A stretch of DNA of 64,000 bases from DRKI01 sp011051875. Lineage in GTDB: Bacteria > Desulfobacterota > Desulfobulbia > Desulfobulbales > Desulfobulbaceae. Both the position numbers and the translations under genes were made by a program. This document shows positions 31,303 through 40,222 of this stretch, piece after piece; the stretch's first letter is position 1; every line of letters starts with the position of its first letter. The DNA lies in the NCBI GenBank assembly GCA_026990385.1, contig JALXDL010000104.1, forward strand, positions 43,384 through 107,383, read 5' to 3'. A model generated the notes under the pieces. It was not told where the DNA came from. It saw only the letters and a list, made by a program, of their open reading frames with translations, and did not search any database.

Positions 31303-31863
31303 CGTGTCTCTCCGTTGTTCCGGAAGAACACCCGGACCGGCTGCCGCCTTCCGGATGACCTTCACGGTCTGTCATGGCCGGGATCCGGGGATACTGAACC
31401 GGCCGCGCTTGATCAGTGGCTTGCAAACGACATCGACCACCATAAACCCAAGTGATGAAACCTATCAGGATTTGTTGTGCACACTACTTAAGCAGGGGGG
31501 CACTTGTCAACAAAAAATGAACCTTCATTCATTTTTCTCGGCCTGTGTAATGAGGCCCCTGCCCGGAAATAAATTGACCCTTGCAGAGTACATGGTACTC
31601 TCTGCCCAGACAATGGCGAAATCCTGATAGGTACCACAAGTTTTTCTGATAAACGTGCATATGCCCGTAACCGGCGGCAAGATATCCACCTTCGGGCCAG
31701 GGAAACAGGAGCACGGTCAGCGCTCTCCCAAGCGGGTTGCGGATTCGCCGGCCTGCCTGAAAGAACCCGGTGCACCGGTTACCCCGTACAGGCCATTGCC
31801 CTGTCTCAACACACCGGTCCTGGAGCACTATTCCATTTTCTGAAAAAGGAGACCTGTTACACG
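31303..31863. other. Divergent regulatory region between nuoA and the LysR gene
   Basis: 561 bases without a convincing gene. On the minus strand, TTGACA (31510-31505) and TAGTGT (31486-31481) are separated by 18 bases and could be the nuo promoter, with a leader of about 170 bases. Right beside it AATGAA-CC-TTCATT (31516-31529) is a perfect dyad. Near nuoA, GTTGTTCCGGAAGAAC (31314-31329) is a 16-base palindrome with one mismatched pair. No tRNA or terminator is visible. The right end carries the LysR ribosome binding site AAGGAG. Confidence 0.5.
31481..31510 (-). promoter_or_regulatory. Candidate sigma-70 promoter of the nuo operon
   Basis: The minus strand has a perfect -35 TTGACA, an 18-base spacer and a weak -10 TAGTGT. 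The 14-base dyad AATGAA-CC-TTCATT lies immediately upstream at 31516-31529, placed like an activator site. The -10 is poor, so the call is tentative. Confidence 0.4.
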
Positions 31864-32841
31864 ATGGCTATTACACTGAGGCAACTGGAGATATTCATCG
31901 CCGTTGCAGAGACCCAGCAGGTGACCCGGGCAAGCAAGAAACTCTTTCTCACCCAGTCCGCGGTCAGCATGGCCCTGGGTGAACTGGAAAACCAGCTGGG
32001 CGGCCCTCTCTTTGACCGGCACGGCCGCAGTCTGCTCCTCAACGACAGGGGCCGCTACCTTCTCCCCCTGTCCAAGGAGATCCTCTACCAGGTGAACAAC
32101 GTGGAGGCCATGCTCACCGAGCAAAGGGACGTGGTTGCCGGATCACTGGAGATCGTGGCATCCTCCACCATCGGCAACTACGTGCTGCCCTACCTGGTGG
32201 GCGCTTTCATGCGGCTGCATCCCGAGGCCCACATCAACATGCTGGTCTCCAACACCCTGCATGCCGAACAGCTCGTCTCCAGCGGTGACGCCGATCTTGG
32301 TTTCGTGGAGGGCGGCATCAGCGTCGACACGGTGCGGGCCGTGCCCTGGTTCGAGGATGAACTGGCGATCATCGTCCATCCCACGCACCGGCTGGCCAGG
32401 CAGTCGGTGTTCCATGTCCCCGACGATCTCAAGGAGACCGCCTGGGTGATGCGGGAGGAAGGCTCGGGTACGGCGGAGATCTTCAGGAAGAAACTGGGCA
32501 GGCATGCCTCGCTGCTCAAGGTGGTGACCAAGATGGGTCACACCGAGGCGATCAAGAAGGCCGTGGAGTCCGGTGTGGGCGCGGCCTGTCTCTCCATGCT
32601 CACCGTGTGCCGGGAGACGGAGCAGGGATGGCTCAAGAGCCTGCCCATCGAGGGGATCAACATGCAGCGGCAGCTCAGGATAATCAAGCACCGGGAGAAG
32701 ATCACCACCCGCCTGATGGACGAGTTCCTGAGCTTCTGCGAGGTTATCACCGAGTGCGGCCTGGGCAGGGAGTGCCTCTCCTCGCCCTGGAAGCTGCAGA
32801 CCCTGCTGGCCCAGTACAACGCTGAAAAAGGACAGGAATAA
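31864..32841 (+). CDS. LysR-family transcriptional regulator
   Basis: A 325-residue LysR-type regulator. The N-terminal winged helix-turn-helix is in residues 3-62 (LRQLEIFIAVAETQQVTRAS, then KKLFLTQSAVSMALGELE), followed by a linker helix and a two-lobed periplasmic-binding-like sensor domain from about residue 90. It is divergent from nuoA; LysR proteins often regulate the adjacent divergent gene, so control of the nuo operon is a reasonable but unproven guess. The closest named relatives by pattern are CysB/CysL- or selenium-metabolism-type regulators, and the effector cannot be told from sequence. AAGGAG lies 13 bases before the ATG. No terminator is seen after the stop. Confidence 0.9.
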   Translation: MAITLRQLEIFIAVAETQQVTRASKKLFLTQSAVSMALGELENQLGGPLFDRHGRSLLLNDRGRYLLPLSKEILYQVNNVEAMLTEQRDVVAGSLEIVASSTIGNYVLPYLVGAFMRLHPEAHINMLVSNTLHAEQLVSSGDADLGFVEGGISVDTVRAVPWFEDELAIIVHPTHRLARQSVFHVPDDLKETAWVMREEGSGTAEIFRKKLGRHASLLKVVTKMGHTEAIKKAVESGVGAACLSMLTVCRETEQGWLKSLPIEGINMQRQLRIIKHREKITTRLMDEFLSFCEVITECGLGRECLSSPWKLQTLLAQYNAEKGQE

Positions 32842-33019
32842 CCCGCATAATACACAAAGCTCGTCGCGAAATGCCTGAAAATGCCATGAATGCAAGGAGC
32901 AGCGCGAAAAGGTCCGCAGACATATCGTGAAATATGCGGGATACCCACAGGGCCGGGGAAAACCCCGGGCACCTGCCGCGTCAGGATGCCGGGAAGGCGG
33001 GGGATTGCCACGGCACCGC

Positions 33020-33056
33020 CGGCCGGGCGGCACCGCGGCGTTTCCGCCGGGCCGGG
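33020..33056 (-). terminator. GC-rich hairpin downstream of the aminotransferase gene
   Basis: CCGGCCGGGCGG pairs with CCGCCGGGCCGG with one mismatch around a loop of about 13 bases, 15 bases beyond the aminotransferase stop. There is no T-tract, so it may be a factor-assisted terminator or an RNA-stabilising hairpin. Confidence 0.4.
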
Positions 33057-33071
33057 AACAGGGAATCCGGC

Positions 33072-34280
33072 CTATTCCAGGGCAGCCAGGGCAGCCTTGA
33101 TCCGTTCCATGCCCTCGCGGATCACCTCCATGGAGGTGGCAAAGGAGAAGCGGACGAAATCGTCGGCGCCAAAGGCGGCGCCGGGCACGCTGGCCACCCT
33201 GGCCTCGTCGAGGAAGTAATCGGCCATGGCCACCGAGCCCTCGATCTTTCTGCCCCCGAACGACCGGCCATAGTAGGCCGAAAAGTTGGGAAAGACATAG
33301 AAGGCACCCCGGGGATTGACACAGGTGACGCCCTCGATGGACTCCAGGTCACGGACGAAGAAGTCGCGCCGCTCCACAAAGGCGTCCCGCATCATGCCGG
33401 GAAAATCCTGGGGCCCGGTCAGGGCGGCCAGGGCCGCATACTGGGATGGTGCACAGGGATTGGACGTCGACTGGCTCTGGATCTTGTTCATGGCCTTGAT
33501 GATGTACTCGGGCCCGGCCGAGTACCCTATCCGCCAGCCGGTCATGGCAAAGGACTTGGACACGCCGTTGAGGACGATGGTCTGATCTTTCACCGCGGGC
33601 TCCACGTCGAGGATGTGCGGCAGCCGATCCCCGCCGTAGGTGATGGTCTCGTAGATATCATCGGAGACGATCAGCCAGTTGTGCTCAAGGGCCATCTCGG
33701 CCACCGCCCGCAGGGCGCGCTCGGAAAAGACCGAACCGGTGGGGTTGGACGGGCTGTTGAGAAAGATGGCCCGGGTCCGGCCGGTGGCATGTCCGGCCAG
33801 GGTCTCGGGATTGAGATCAAAGTCCATCTGCTCGTCCAGCGGCACCTCCACCGGCACTCCTCCGGCCAGCTGGACCATGGGCGGATAGGAGACCCAGTAG
33901 GGGGCCGGCACCAGCACCTCGTCACCGGGATTGAGGATGGCCTGGAAGATGTTGTAGAGTCCGTGCTTGCCGCCGCAGCAGACCTGGATCTGCTCCGGTG
34001 CGTACTCCCAGCCGTGATCCTCGCGGAACCGGTTGCAGACCGCCTCCCGCAGCTCCGGGATTCCGGGTACCGCGGTGTAGCGGGTATGCCCCTCGTCGAT
34101 GGCCTTCTTGCCCGCCTCGCAGACATGGGCCGGGGTGTCGAAATCGGGCTCGCCGACGCTGAAGTTCAGGATATCGGCGCCGGCCGCCTTCAGGGCCTTC
34201 GCCTTGGCGTTCACCGCCAGGGTGGGTGAGGGTGGAACCTGGAGAACCCGGTCCGCAAGGGTGATCTTGTCGTGAGCCAT
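33072..34280 (-). CDS. Class I pyridoxal-phosphate aminotransferase (aspartate-type)
   Basis: A 402-residue fold-type I aminotransferase. NFSVGEPDFDTP is near residue 39, PYWVSYPPM near 127 (aromatic ring stacking), LNSPSNPTG near 174 (cofactor Asn), a SDDIYE Asp near 206, and the Schiff-base lysine is in VSKSFAMTGWRIGY near 243. This pattern matches the AspC/AAT Ib group, which transaminates aspartate with 2-oxoglutarate in the cytoplasm. The C-terminal substrate Arg is in DFVRFSFATS. It is probably a single-gene unit: the neighbours are the LysR gene (convergent) and the cytochrome gene, 114 bases upstream. Confidence 0.9.
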   Translation of the reverse strand: MAHDKITLADRVLQVPPSPTLAVNAKAKALKAAGADILNFSVGEPDFDTPAHVCEAGKKAIDEGHTRYTAVPGIPELREAVCNRFREDHGWEYAPEQIQVCCGGKHGLYNIFQAILNPGDEVLVPAPYWVSYPPMVQLAGGVPVEVPLDEQMDFDLNPETLAGHATGRTRAIFLNSPSNPTGSVFSERALRAVAEMALEHNWLIVSDDIYETITYGGDRLPHILDVEPAVKDQTIVLNGVSKSFAMTGWRIGYSAGPEYIIKAMNKIQSQSTSNPCAPSQYAALAALTGPQDFPGMMRDAFVERRDFFVRDLESIEGVTCVNPRGAFYVFPNFSAYYGRSFGGRKIEGSVAMADYFLDEARVASVPGAAFGADDFVRFSFATSMEVIREGMERIKAALAALE

Positions 34281-34394
34281 GGTAGCTTCCTCGTTGTCAG
34301 ATGATCGGAGATAATCGGAAAAAGCCTGAACCTTGTTGCCTTCCGGTTCGATCTGCTGTAGCGCAATCCACTCAATTATTCAACCGCAATCTGT

Positions 34395-36200
34395 TCACGG
34401 CTCCCGGAACACCGGGCAGGGCCGCTTCGGATCATAGTCCCGGTAGGCCGGGTCGCTGTAGTCGCTGTGGCAGGGCAGACAGAGTCCGACCCGCAGGATG
34501 CGGCGCAGCTCCTCGCCGTTGAACGGACGCAGATCCCTGCGTGAACCGTGCTGCAGGGGCCTGCCGTCGATGGTGACAAAGGCATCCAGGGGAACCGTCC
34601 GCCCCTCCAGGCTGTCCACGCCGCGGTCCACCGGGAAAAACCGCCATTTCCCGTCCTCCCTGACCACTGTTCCCTCGCCCAGGCCGACGGCCCTTGCCGA
34701 GGCGTGGCAGTCCCGGCAGCTCCGTCCCTTGCCCTGGGTGGTGTGGGGGTTGATGGCAGCCATGGTGAAACGATTGAAACCGCCCTCGATGTTGCCGTCC
34801 TTGTCCACCAGGGTCACCACATCCTGGCAGCCCGGGGTAACGATGACCACCCGGTCACCCCAGACAGCGAGCATGGGCTGTTCATAGCGGATGTATGACC
34901 GTCCCTCCTCCCACCAGCCCGGGGTCTCCTCGAGGGTCAGCTTGTCGAGATGGGTCTCCGAGGCATCGCGCTTGGCATGGCAGCCGTAACACTGCGGCAC
35001 CCACGTCGAATGACATGCCTCGCAGCTGATCCGTTTGTGGCCGGGATAGAGACAGGCCTCCTTTTTCGGCGGCCGCACCGGGTGGATCTTGCCGTCCAGG
35101 CGCCCGGTCAGAACGTAGCCGTCCGTCCGCTTGCCGATATTGGTCATCTTGTGCCCCTTGCGGGTCTTGTCCGGCGCATCGGTGTGGCAGACCGTACAGG
35201 AAATTTCGAGCTGGTCCTCGTAGTGGGCATAGCTGGTGCCGTCGCCCATGATCTCGTTCCGGGTGTGGCAGTCGATGCAGGTCATGCCCTTGGCATGGTG
35301 AACATCCTCGGCGATCTCAAGGTAAAAGCGGTCGCCCGGCAGCCGCCGCGAAGAGAGATGCCCCTTCTCGTAGGGCGTGCCATACCCCTCGGACTCGAAG
35401 ATCCCGGTATAGGAAAGGCCGATACGGCCGGAACGGTTGTGACAGCGGATGCAGTTCTCTTCCGGCACCTTCCTGCTGATCAGCGGATGGGGTTTTTTCT
35501 TCTTCTCCCGCGCTGCCGCCGCCAGGGGACCGCTCTCCTCCCCTCCTCTCTTTTCCGCCTCGCCGAAGAGTTCCACGGCATCGGCCCGGACCTGGTCCGG
35601 CGGCACAGAATGACAGGCGGAACAGCCGCCCCCCTTTTCATTGAAAAAGGCAGGAGCGTCGGGCAGGTCGTTCTTCTGTTTCCAGAGATGACAGGTGGCG
35701 CAAAGCTTGCGGAAATAATCCAGGGCCAGCGAAGTCTCGCCGCTGGCCAGGAGTTTCTCCACGGTCAGGTCGCTATCCTGGGTATCCCGCTCGCCCCAGT
35801 AATAGAGCAGGGTGGACAGGATTCCCCGGTTGGTGGCCATGAGCGAGTTCTTCACCTTTTTCACGTCCGCAGGATGGCACCCTTCCACGCCGCAGGTCTT
35901 CTCCACCACCCGCAGATCGCCCGGATTGAGCACCATGCCTGCATGGGCCCTCTCCTTGTCCACGGCCATGGCATCACCGAGATGACAGGGCGAGCAGCCC
36001 AGGACACTGCTGTCGTGGGCCCGGTCCAGTTTCTCCGTGGTGTGGCAGAACAGGCACATCTCCACGTAGCCGGCAGTGGTCACCGGCAGCTTCTCGGGCC
36101 GTTTTGTCTTCTGTTCCCGGAAATAGAGATAGCCAGTCAGGAAGATGACAAAGGGGATAACGACCAGCGCGGCGATAATCTTTCGGGGCGGACGGCTCAT
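34395..36200 (-). CDS. Membrane-anchored multihaem cytochrome c (12 haem motifs)
   Basis: A 601-residue protein with an uncleaved N-terminal anchor (KIIAALVVIPFVIFLTGYLYF, about residues 7-27), so it should face the periplasm. Twelve haem-binding sites are visible: eleven CxxCH (CLFCH, CSPCH, CATCH, CSACH, CIRCH, CIDCH, CTVCH, CEACH, CYGCH, CRDCH, CLPCH) and one CGVEGCH with a four-residue spacer. Many additional His could be axial ligands. A Lys-rich loop (REKKKKPHP) follows the fifth site. I do not recognise a named family. Electron transfer between the membrane quinone pool and periplasmic partners is the likely role. The start at 36200 (MSRPPRK) is preferred over upstream GC-rich sequence. 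It lies 69 bases downstream of nadE. Confidence 0.88.
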   Translation of the reverse strand: MSRPPRKIIAALVVIPFVIFLTGYLYFREQKTKRPEKLPVTTAGYVEMCLFCHTTEKLDRAHDSSVLGCSPCHLGDAMAVDKERAHAGMVLNPGDLRVVEKTCGVEGCHPADVKKVKNSLMATNRGILSTLLYYWGERDTQDSDLTVEKLLASGETSLALDYFRKLCATCHLWKQKNDLPDAPAFFNEKGGGCSACHSVPPDQVRADAVELFGEAEKRGGEESGPLAAAAREKKKKPHPLISRKVPEENCIRCHNRSGRIGLSYTGIFESEGYGTPYEKGHLSSRRLPGDRFYLEIAEDVHHAKGMTCIDCHTRNEIMGDGTSYAHYEDQLEISCTVCHTDAPDKTRKGHKMTNIGKRTDGYVLTGRLDGKIHPVRPPKKEACLYPGHKRISCEACHSTWVPQCYGCHAKRDASETHLDKLTLEETPGWWEEGRSYIRYEQPMLAVWGDRVVIVTPGCQDVVTLVDKDGNIEGGFNRFTMAAINPHTTQGKGRSCRDCHASARAVGLGEGTVVREDGKWRFFPVDRGVDSLEGRTVPLDAFVTIDGRPLQHGSRRDLRPFNGEELRRILRVGLCLPCHSDYSDPAYRDYDPKRPCPVFREP

Positions 36201-36269
36201 AGAAGTTCTCGGCAATCTGGATGGGGAAAACGGGAGACCGGACAGCAACGCTCCGCCAGAGACGGCCGG

Positions 36270-37898
36270 TCAGCCGGAAAATCCCTGCGCCACCGGGTAG
36301 CGGCGGCCGTACCCGAAGGCCTTGGAGGTGACCTTGATCCCCAGTGGCGCCTGCTTGCGCTTGAACTCGCTGATCCGGATCCTGCGGACCACGTCCTCCA
36401 CGGTCTGCCGGGGGAATCCGCGGGCCACGATCTCGTCGATACCGAGCTGTTCCTCCAGGTAGGCGGCCAGGATCGGATCCAGGATCTCGTAGGGCGGCAG
36501 GTCATCCTGGTCGAGCTGGCCGGGTTTGAGCTCCGCGGTGGGCGGGCGGGTGATGATCCGCTCCATGATGATTTCCCGCTCCCGGTTCAGGTAGCGTGCT
36601 ATCTCATATACCATGACCTTGGGCACATCGGCAAGCACGGCCAGGCCGCCGCTCATGTCGCCGTACAGGGTGCAGTAGCCCACCGCCATCTCCGACTTGT
36701 TGCCCGTGGACAGCAGCAGGCTGCCGAACTTGTTGGACAGGGCCATGAGCAGGTTGCCCCGGATCCGCGCCTGCAGGTTCTGCTCGGTCACGTCCTCGTC
36801 ACGGCCGGCAAACACCGGCGCCAGGATATCACCATAGGCCCGCATGGCCGGCTCGATGGGCAGCAGCTCGAAGCCGCAGCCCAGGTTTCGGGCCAGCTGC
36901 CTGGCATCATCGACACTGGCCCGGGAGGTGTAGGGTGAGGGCATGGCCACGCAGAGGACATTGTCCGGGCCGAGGGCCCGACAGGCGATGGCGGCGGTGA
37001 CCGCGGAATCGATACCGCCGGAAAGGCCCAGCACGGCACGCCTGAACCCGGTCTTGTGCAGGTAGTCCCGCAGCCCCAGGCAGAGCGCCGCAACCACCTG
37101 CCCCACGGAATCGTCGGCTGTCTTGGTGGCGCCGGTCACCTGCCCCGATGCGGTGTCATAGAACAGAAGGTGCTCGCGAAAGCCGGGCGCCGAGCCGGCC
37201 AGGGCACCACTGCTGTCCACGACCATGGAATGGCCGTCAAAGACCAGGCTGTCCTGGCCGCCGACCTGGTTGACGTAGAGCAGGGGCACCCCGTGCCTCC
37301 TGCACAGCCGGGCAAATAGGTGCCGCCGCTCACCCGGTTTGCCATGGTGGTAGGGAGAGGCCGAGATGTTGACCAGGAAATCGAGCCCCGGACAGCCGGA
37401 GAGCAGTTCGGCCACCGGGTCGCGGCCGTAGGGCTGGGCGTCGTGCCAGATATCCTCGCACACGGTCAGGCCGAAATGATGGCCGCCGAAGGCGGCTACC
37501 GTGGAACTGTCTCCAGGCTGGAAGTAACGGGCCTCGTCAAAGACATCATAGGTGGGCAGGAGCTGCTTGCGGGCCCGGAACAGCACCCGGCCGCCATCGA
37601 TGAGCAGGGCCGAGTTGTACAGCGGCTTACCCGGGCCGGAGCGCCGCTCCAGGGCGCCGATGATACAGGCCGTGTCGGTCACCCGGCCGATCAGGTCGGC
37701 CAGGGCCCGGTCATGGGCCTTGATGAAGGCAGGCCGCTCCAGCAGGTCCTGGGGTGGATAGCCGCACAGGGTCAGCTCGGGAAAGACGACCAGCCGGCAA
37801 CCGGCCCGCCGGGCCTGGTCGATACGGTCCAGGACCTTGGCCAGGTTGCGGTCAAAGGCGCCGATGAGGGGATCTGTCTGGACAAGGGCAATCTTCAC
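36270..37898 (-). CDS. nadE: Glutamine-dependent NAD(+) synthetase
   Basis: A 542-residue two-domain enzyme making NAD+ from deamido-NAD+, ATP and glutamine. The N-terminal nitrilase-like amidase supplies ammonia: Glu in VVFPELTLCGY near residue 41, Lys in ARKQLLPTYDVFDE near 113 and Cys in TVCEDIWHD near 149. The C-terminal synthetase has the P-loop LGLSGGIDSA near 293 and STGNKSEMAVGYCTLYGDM near 396. The start is a GTG at 37898 with a poor ribosome binding site. A sigma-70-like promoter lies about 150 bases upstream. The length is normal for the long bacterial form. Confidence 0.96.
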   Translation of the reverse strand: MKIALVQTDPLIGAFDRNLAKVLDRIDQARRAGCRLVVFPELTLCGYPPQDLLERPAFIKAHDRALADLIGRVTDTACIIGALERRSGPGKPLYNSALLIDGGRVLFRARKQLLPTYDVFDEARYFQPGDSSTVAAFGGHHFGLTVCEDIWHDAQPYGRDPVAELLSGCPGLDFLVNISASPYHHGKPGERRHLFARLCRRHGVPLLYVNQVGGQDSLVFDGHSMVVDSSGALAGSAPGFREHLLFYDTASGQVTGATKTADDSVGQVVAALCLGLRDYLHKTGFRRAVLGLSGGIDSAVTAAIACRALGPDNVLCVAMPSPYTSRASVDDARQLARNLGCGFELLPIEPAMRAYGDILAPVFAGRDEDVTEQNLQARIRGNLLMALSNKFGSLLLSTGNKSEMAVGYCTLYGDMSGGLAVLADVPKVMVYEIARYLNREREIIMERIITRPPTAELKPGQLDQDDLPPYEILDPILAAYLEEQLGIDEIVARGFPRQTVEDVVRRIRISEFKRKQAPLGIKVTSKAFGYGRRYPVAQGFSG

Positions 37899-38043
37899 GA
37901 CGGTCAGTGCTCAGCCGGGAAATCCTGAATTTCCGATCTGCGGGGCATCAGCCGCTGCCGGGAAGTCCATGTTTCCCGCAGGAAGGAAGGGGCCGGGCCG
38001 GGGGACGCCGGACCGGGCAGATCGTCTGCAAGCGATCAACGGA

Positions 38044-38072
38044 TTAATAAGTCGTTGTTTTCACATTCTCAA
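38044..38072 (-). promoter_or_regulatory. Candidate sigma-70 promoter of nadE
   Basis: The minus strand reads TTGAGA, 17 bases, TATTAA, with good spacing and an AT-rich surround. It predicts a leader of roughly 140 bases before the nadE GTG start. Confidence 0.5.
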
Positions 38073-38217
38073 AACTGTACTTCAGCACAGGTGCCCCGTC
38101 TCTGTGCAGGCGTGCCGGGTAGCCACTGCCCCCTCTACGGGCCGGCGCGACCGGGCAGTGAGGGAGGTGCCTGTGCCAACCAGCGGTCGTCTGTCTGCCG
38201 AACTTGCCGGATCGCTG

Positions 38218-38254
38218 AAAAAAAAACGGCCCGGCAGGATCACCTGCCGGGCCG
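38218..38254 (-). terminator. Rho-independent terminator of the cold-shock gene
   Basis: On the minus strand a perfect 12-bp stem (CGGCCCGGCAGG and its complement) with a four-base loop is followed by nine T residues. It lies 19 bases past the stop codon of the cold-shock gene. This is the strongest terminator in the window. Confidence 0.95.
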
Positions 38255-38272
38255 GAACATGCAATGGAACGC

Positions 38273-38473
38273 TCAGACCTTCTGCACCTTGGCGGCTGCC
38301 GGTCCCTTGGGACCGTCAACGATCTCGAATTCCACGTTGTCGCCTTCGTTGAGTGTCTTGAAGCCGGCGCCCTCGATGGCAGAATAGTGCACAAAAACGT
38401 CTTTGCCCTGTTCCTGCTCGATGAAACCGAACCCTTTCGACTCGTTAAACCACTTAACTGTTCCTTTTAACAT
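38273..38473 (-). CDS. CspA-family cold-shock protein
   Basis: A 66-residue single cold-shock domain. The RNA-binding motifs are present: KGFGFIE (RNP1, about residues 13-19) and DVFVHYSAI (RNP2, about 27-35). It opens MLKGTVKWFNESKGFGF and ends PKGPAAAKVQKV, as in most bacterial Csp proteins. It binds single-stranded nucleic acid and acts as an RNA chaperone. The start at 38473 follows GGGAGCA; further upstream sequence in frame is leader, not protein. It is monocistronic with its own strong terminator. Confidence 0.96.
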   Translation of the reverse strand: MLKGTVKWFNESKGFGFIEQEQGKDVFVHYSAIEGAGFKTLNEGDNVEFEIVDGPKGPAAAKVQKV

Positions 38474-38938
38474 TGCTCCCTGGTTCTCCTTATTGATGGG
38501 CTGAATGTTTTGGGCGCGTAAGGCTACAAGGGTAAAAATGAAGACCACACTTACAGGTGCCGACGTTCTTTTACTGCAATACAGCACTACGCAATTTACT
38601 CACGGGATCATTCTTACCAGAAAAGAAATGGAATTCCAAGGAAATTTATCCGAAAATAGCCGCGGCAGCCACAGGGACGGTGATTTTTTCATGGTTGTTC
38701 ATTACGGGCGGGACTCCCGGCCCGAGCGCTCCGGGCCGTTGCAGGCGGCCCCAGGGCACCCCATCTGCACGCCCTCGAACCTCACAATATACGGGGTGTA
38801 TGCTTGTCCAGTTCGATCACGCACAACCGTGGCACCTGCAACCGCTTACAGGTCCTGTGCTGATTCGGAACCGGGTATGCCGTGATCGGCTGCCATGTGC
38901 CGCTGCCACGGTTCTGTTCGAATTTCCCGGGACCAGGG
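38474..38938. other. Cold-shock gene leader and gap to the histidine kinase
   Basis: 465 bases without a gene. The first 150 bases are AT-rich and should hold the promoter and long 5' leader common for csp genes, though I see no clean -35/-10 pair. A hairpin GGCCCG-N7-CGGGCC at 38719-38737 has no T-tract. Nothing else recognisable. Confidence 0.5.
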
Positions 38939-40045
38939 TCAGGCGAGGGGCGTGGTGCGGATGGGCCGGCGCCGCTCCCGGCCGAGATGAAAGACGACCT
39001 CGGTCCCCTGACCCGGCCGGGAGGCGATGGTCACCCTGCCCTGCTGCTCCTCCAGGATCCGCTCGGCCAGGGTCAGGCCCATGCCCACGTGCCGGGTCTT
39101 GTTGGAAAAGAAGTGGGCAAAGACATGCTGCAAGTGTTCCTTGGCAATGCCGCACCCCTCATCCCGGATCCCCAGGGTACAGGGCAGCTCGTTCTCCTCG
39201 TTCCAGCCGACCCGGAAACAGACCGGCTGCGGTTCATCCCCGCCGCGGTAGGACTCGCAGGCATTATCGACCACCGCCTCCAGGGCCTCGAGCAGCAACG
39301 GCAGGTCGACCAGCAGTGCATGCCCGTCCAGCCGCGCCGGGTCGTAGTCAGACATCCAGCGGCAGCCCCTGCCGGTCACCCTGGGCCGGAGATGATCTTC
39401 CGCGGCCTGCACCAGCCGGGCGAGTTCCATCTTTTCCGGCTTCGGCCGCGGCAGCCGGATGAAGTGGTGCAGGGTGTCGAGCAGGGCCTCGAGCCGCTCC
39501 GCCTCACGGACAATGGCCTGTACCTTGCGCCTGTCATCGCACCGGCTTTCGAGACGCCGGGCAAACCCGCCGATGACCTGGACCGGGTTCCGGATCTGGT
39601 GGCTGATATCGTCCACCAGGCGACCGAGGAAGGCGATCCGCTCGGAGCGGCGCAGGGAACGTTCAAGGGATTTGACATGGGTGATGTCATGGATGGCGAA
39701 GGCCATGCCCTCCTGCTGATTGTCCCAGTGAAACAGGGTGCCGGAGAGCAGGCCCAGGAAGGAGGTGCCGTCCAGGCGCCGCAGCATGGCCTCGGTCTCG
39801 AATTCCTGCTCCCGCCTGATCTCTTCCAGGAAATTGCGGGCAAAGAGTTCCCGGTCCTCGGGCATGAAGATATCGGTGATCGCCATGCCGCTCAGATCGT
39901 TCTCACCGGCCCGGAACATGGTCCGCATTCGGCTGTTGGCAAAGATGATCCGCTGCCCGGAATCAATGACCAGGATGGCATTGTAGATGATATCGAGCAG
40001 GTCGCCGATCAGTTTCGGCATGTACTGGATTCTTCGCTGTTGCAT
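38939..40045 (-). CDS. Cytoplasmic PAS-domain sensor histidine kinase
   Basis: A 368-residue kinase with no membrane segment. A PAS domain (about residues 10-125; IIYNAILVIDSGQRIIFANS) leads to a HisKA dimerisation helix with the phospho-acceptor His in DDISHQIRNPVQVIGGFARR near 150 and a HATPase_c domain: N-box VDNACES near 262, G1 DEGCGI near 294 and G2 GMGLTLAE near 318. The SHQIRNP sequence resembles NtrB-like kinases. No response regulator lies beside it, so it is an orphan. The ATG at 40045 has AGGAG upstream. It could partner with a sigma-54 activator elsewhere; that is only a guess. Confidence 0.9.
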   Translation of the reverse strand: MQQRRIQYMPKLIGDLLDIIYNAILVIDSGQRIIFANSRMRTMFRAGENDLSGMAITDIFMPEDRELFARNFLEEIRREQEFETEAMLRRLDGTSFLGLLSGTLFHWDNQQEGMAFAIHDITHVKSLERSLRRSERIAFLGRLVDDISHQIRNPVQVIGGFARRLESRCDDRRKVQAIVREAERLEALLDTLHHFIRLPRPKPEKMELARLVQAAEDHLRPRVTGRGCRWMSDYDPARLDGHALLVDLPLLLEALEAVVDNACESYRGGDEPQPVCFRVGWNEENELPCTLGIRDEGCGIAKEHLQHVFAHFFSNKTRHVGMGLTLAERILEEQQGRVTIASRPGQGTEVVFHLGRERRRPIRTTPLA

Positions 40046-40222
40046 CGTCTCCTGGTGTCGGAGGGAAGCGGGCGGGCAAGAGATATCGCCGCGGGGAAAC
40101 TGAACTATCTTTAGCAGTTCCGGGAAGATCTGACAATACCGGATCGTGAAAAACTGCTATTTCAGCAGGCATTCACCACCAGCCCGGCCCTGAATCCGCC
40201 CCTGGCCGGCGGAAGGAGACGG

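Larger units (their letters stand above)
37899..38272. other. Gap between nadE and the cold-shock gene
   Basis: 374 bases with no convincing gene. It contains the cold-shock terminator (38218-38254) and a promoter-like pair for nadE (38044-38072). Both neighbouring genes are on the minus strand, so nadE has its own promoter here. Confidence 0.6.

Noticed and set aside
38044..38270. Small RNA between nadE and the cold-shock gene
   Set aside because: A terminator is present but is explained by the cold-shock gene; no independent promoter-terminator pair.
38719..38737. Terminator for the histidine kinase gene
   Set aside because: A 6-bp stem about 200 bases past the stop with no T-tract; not enough.
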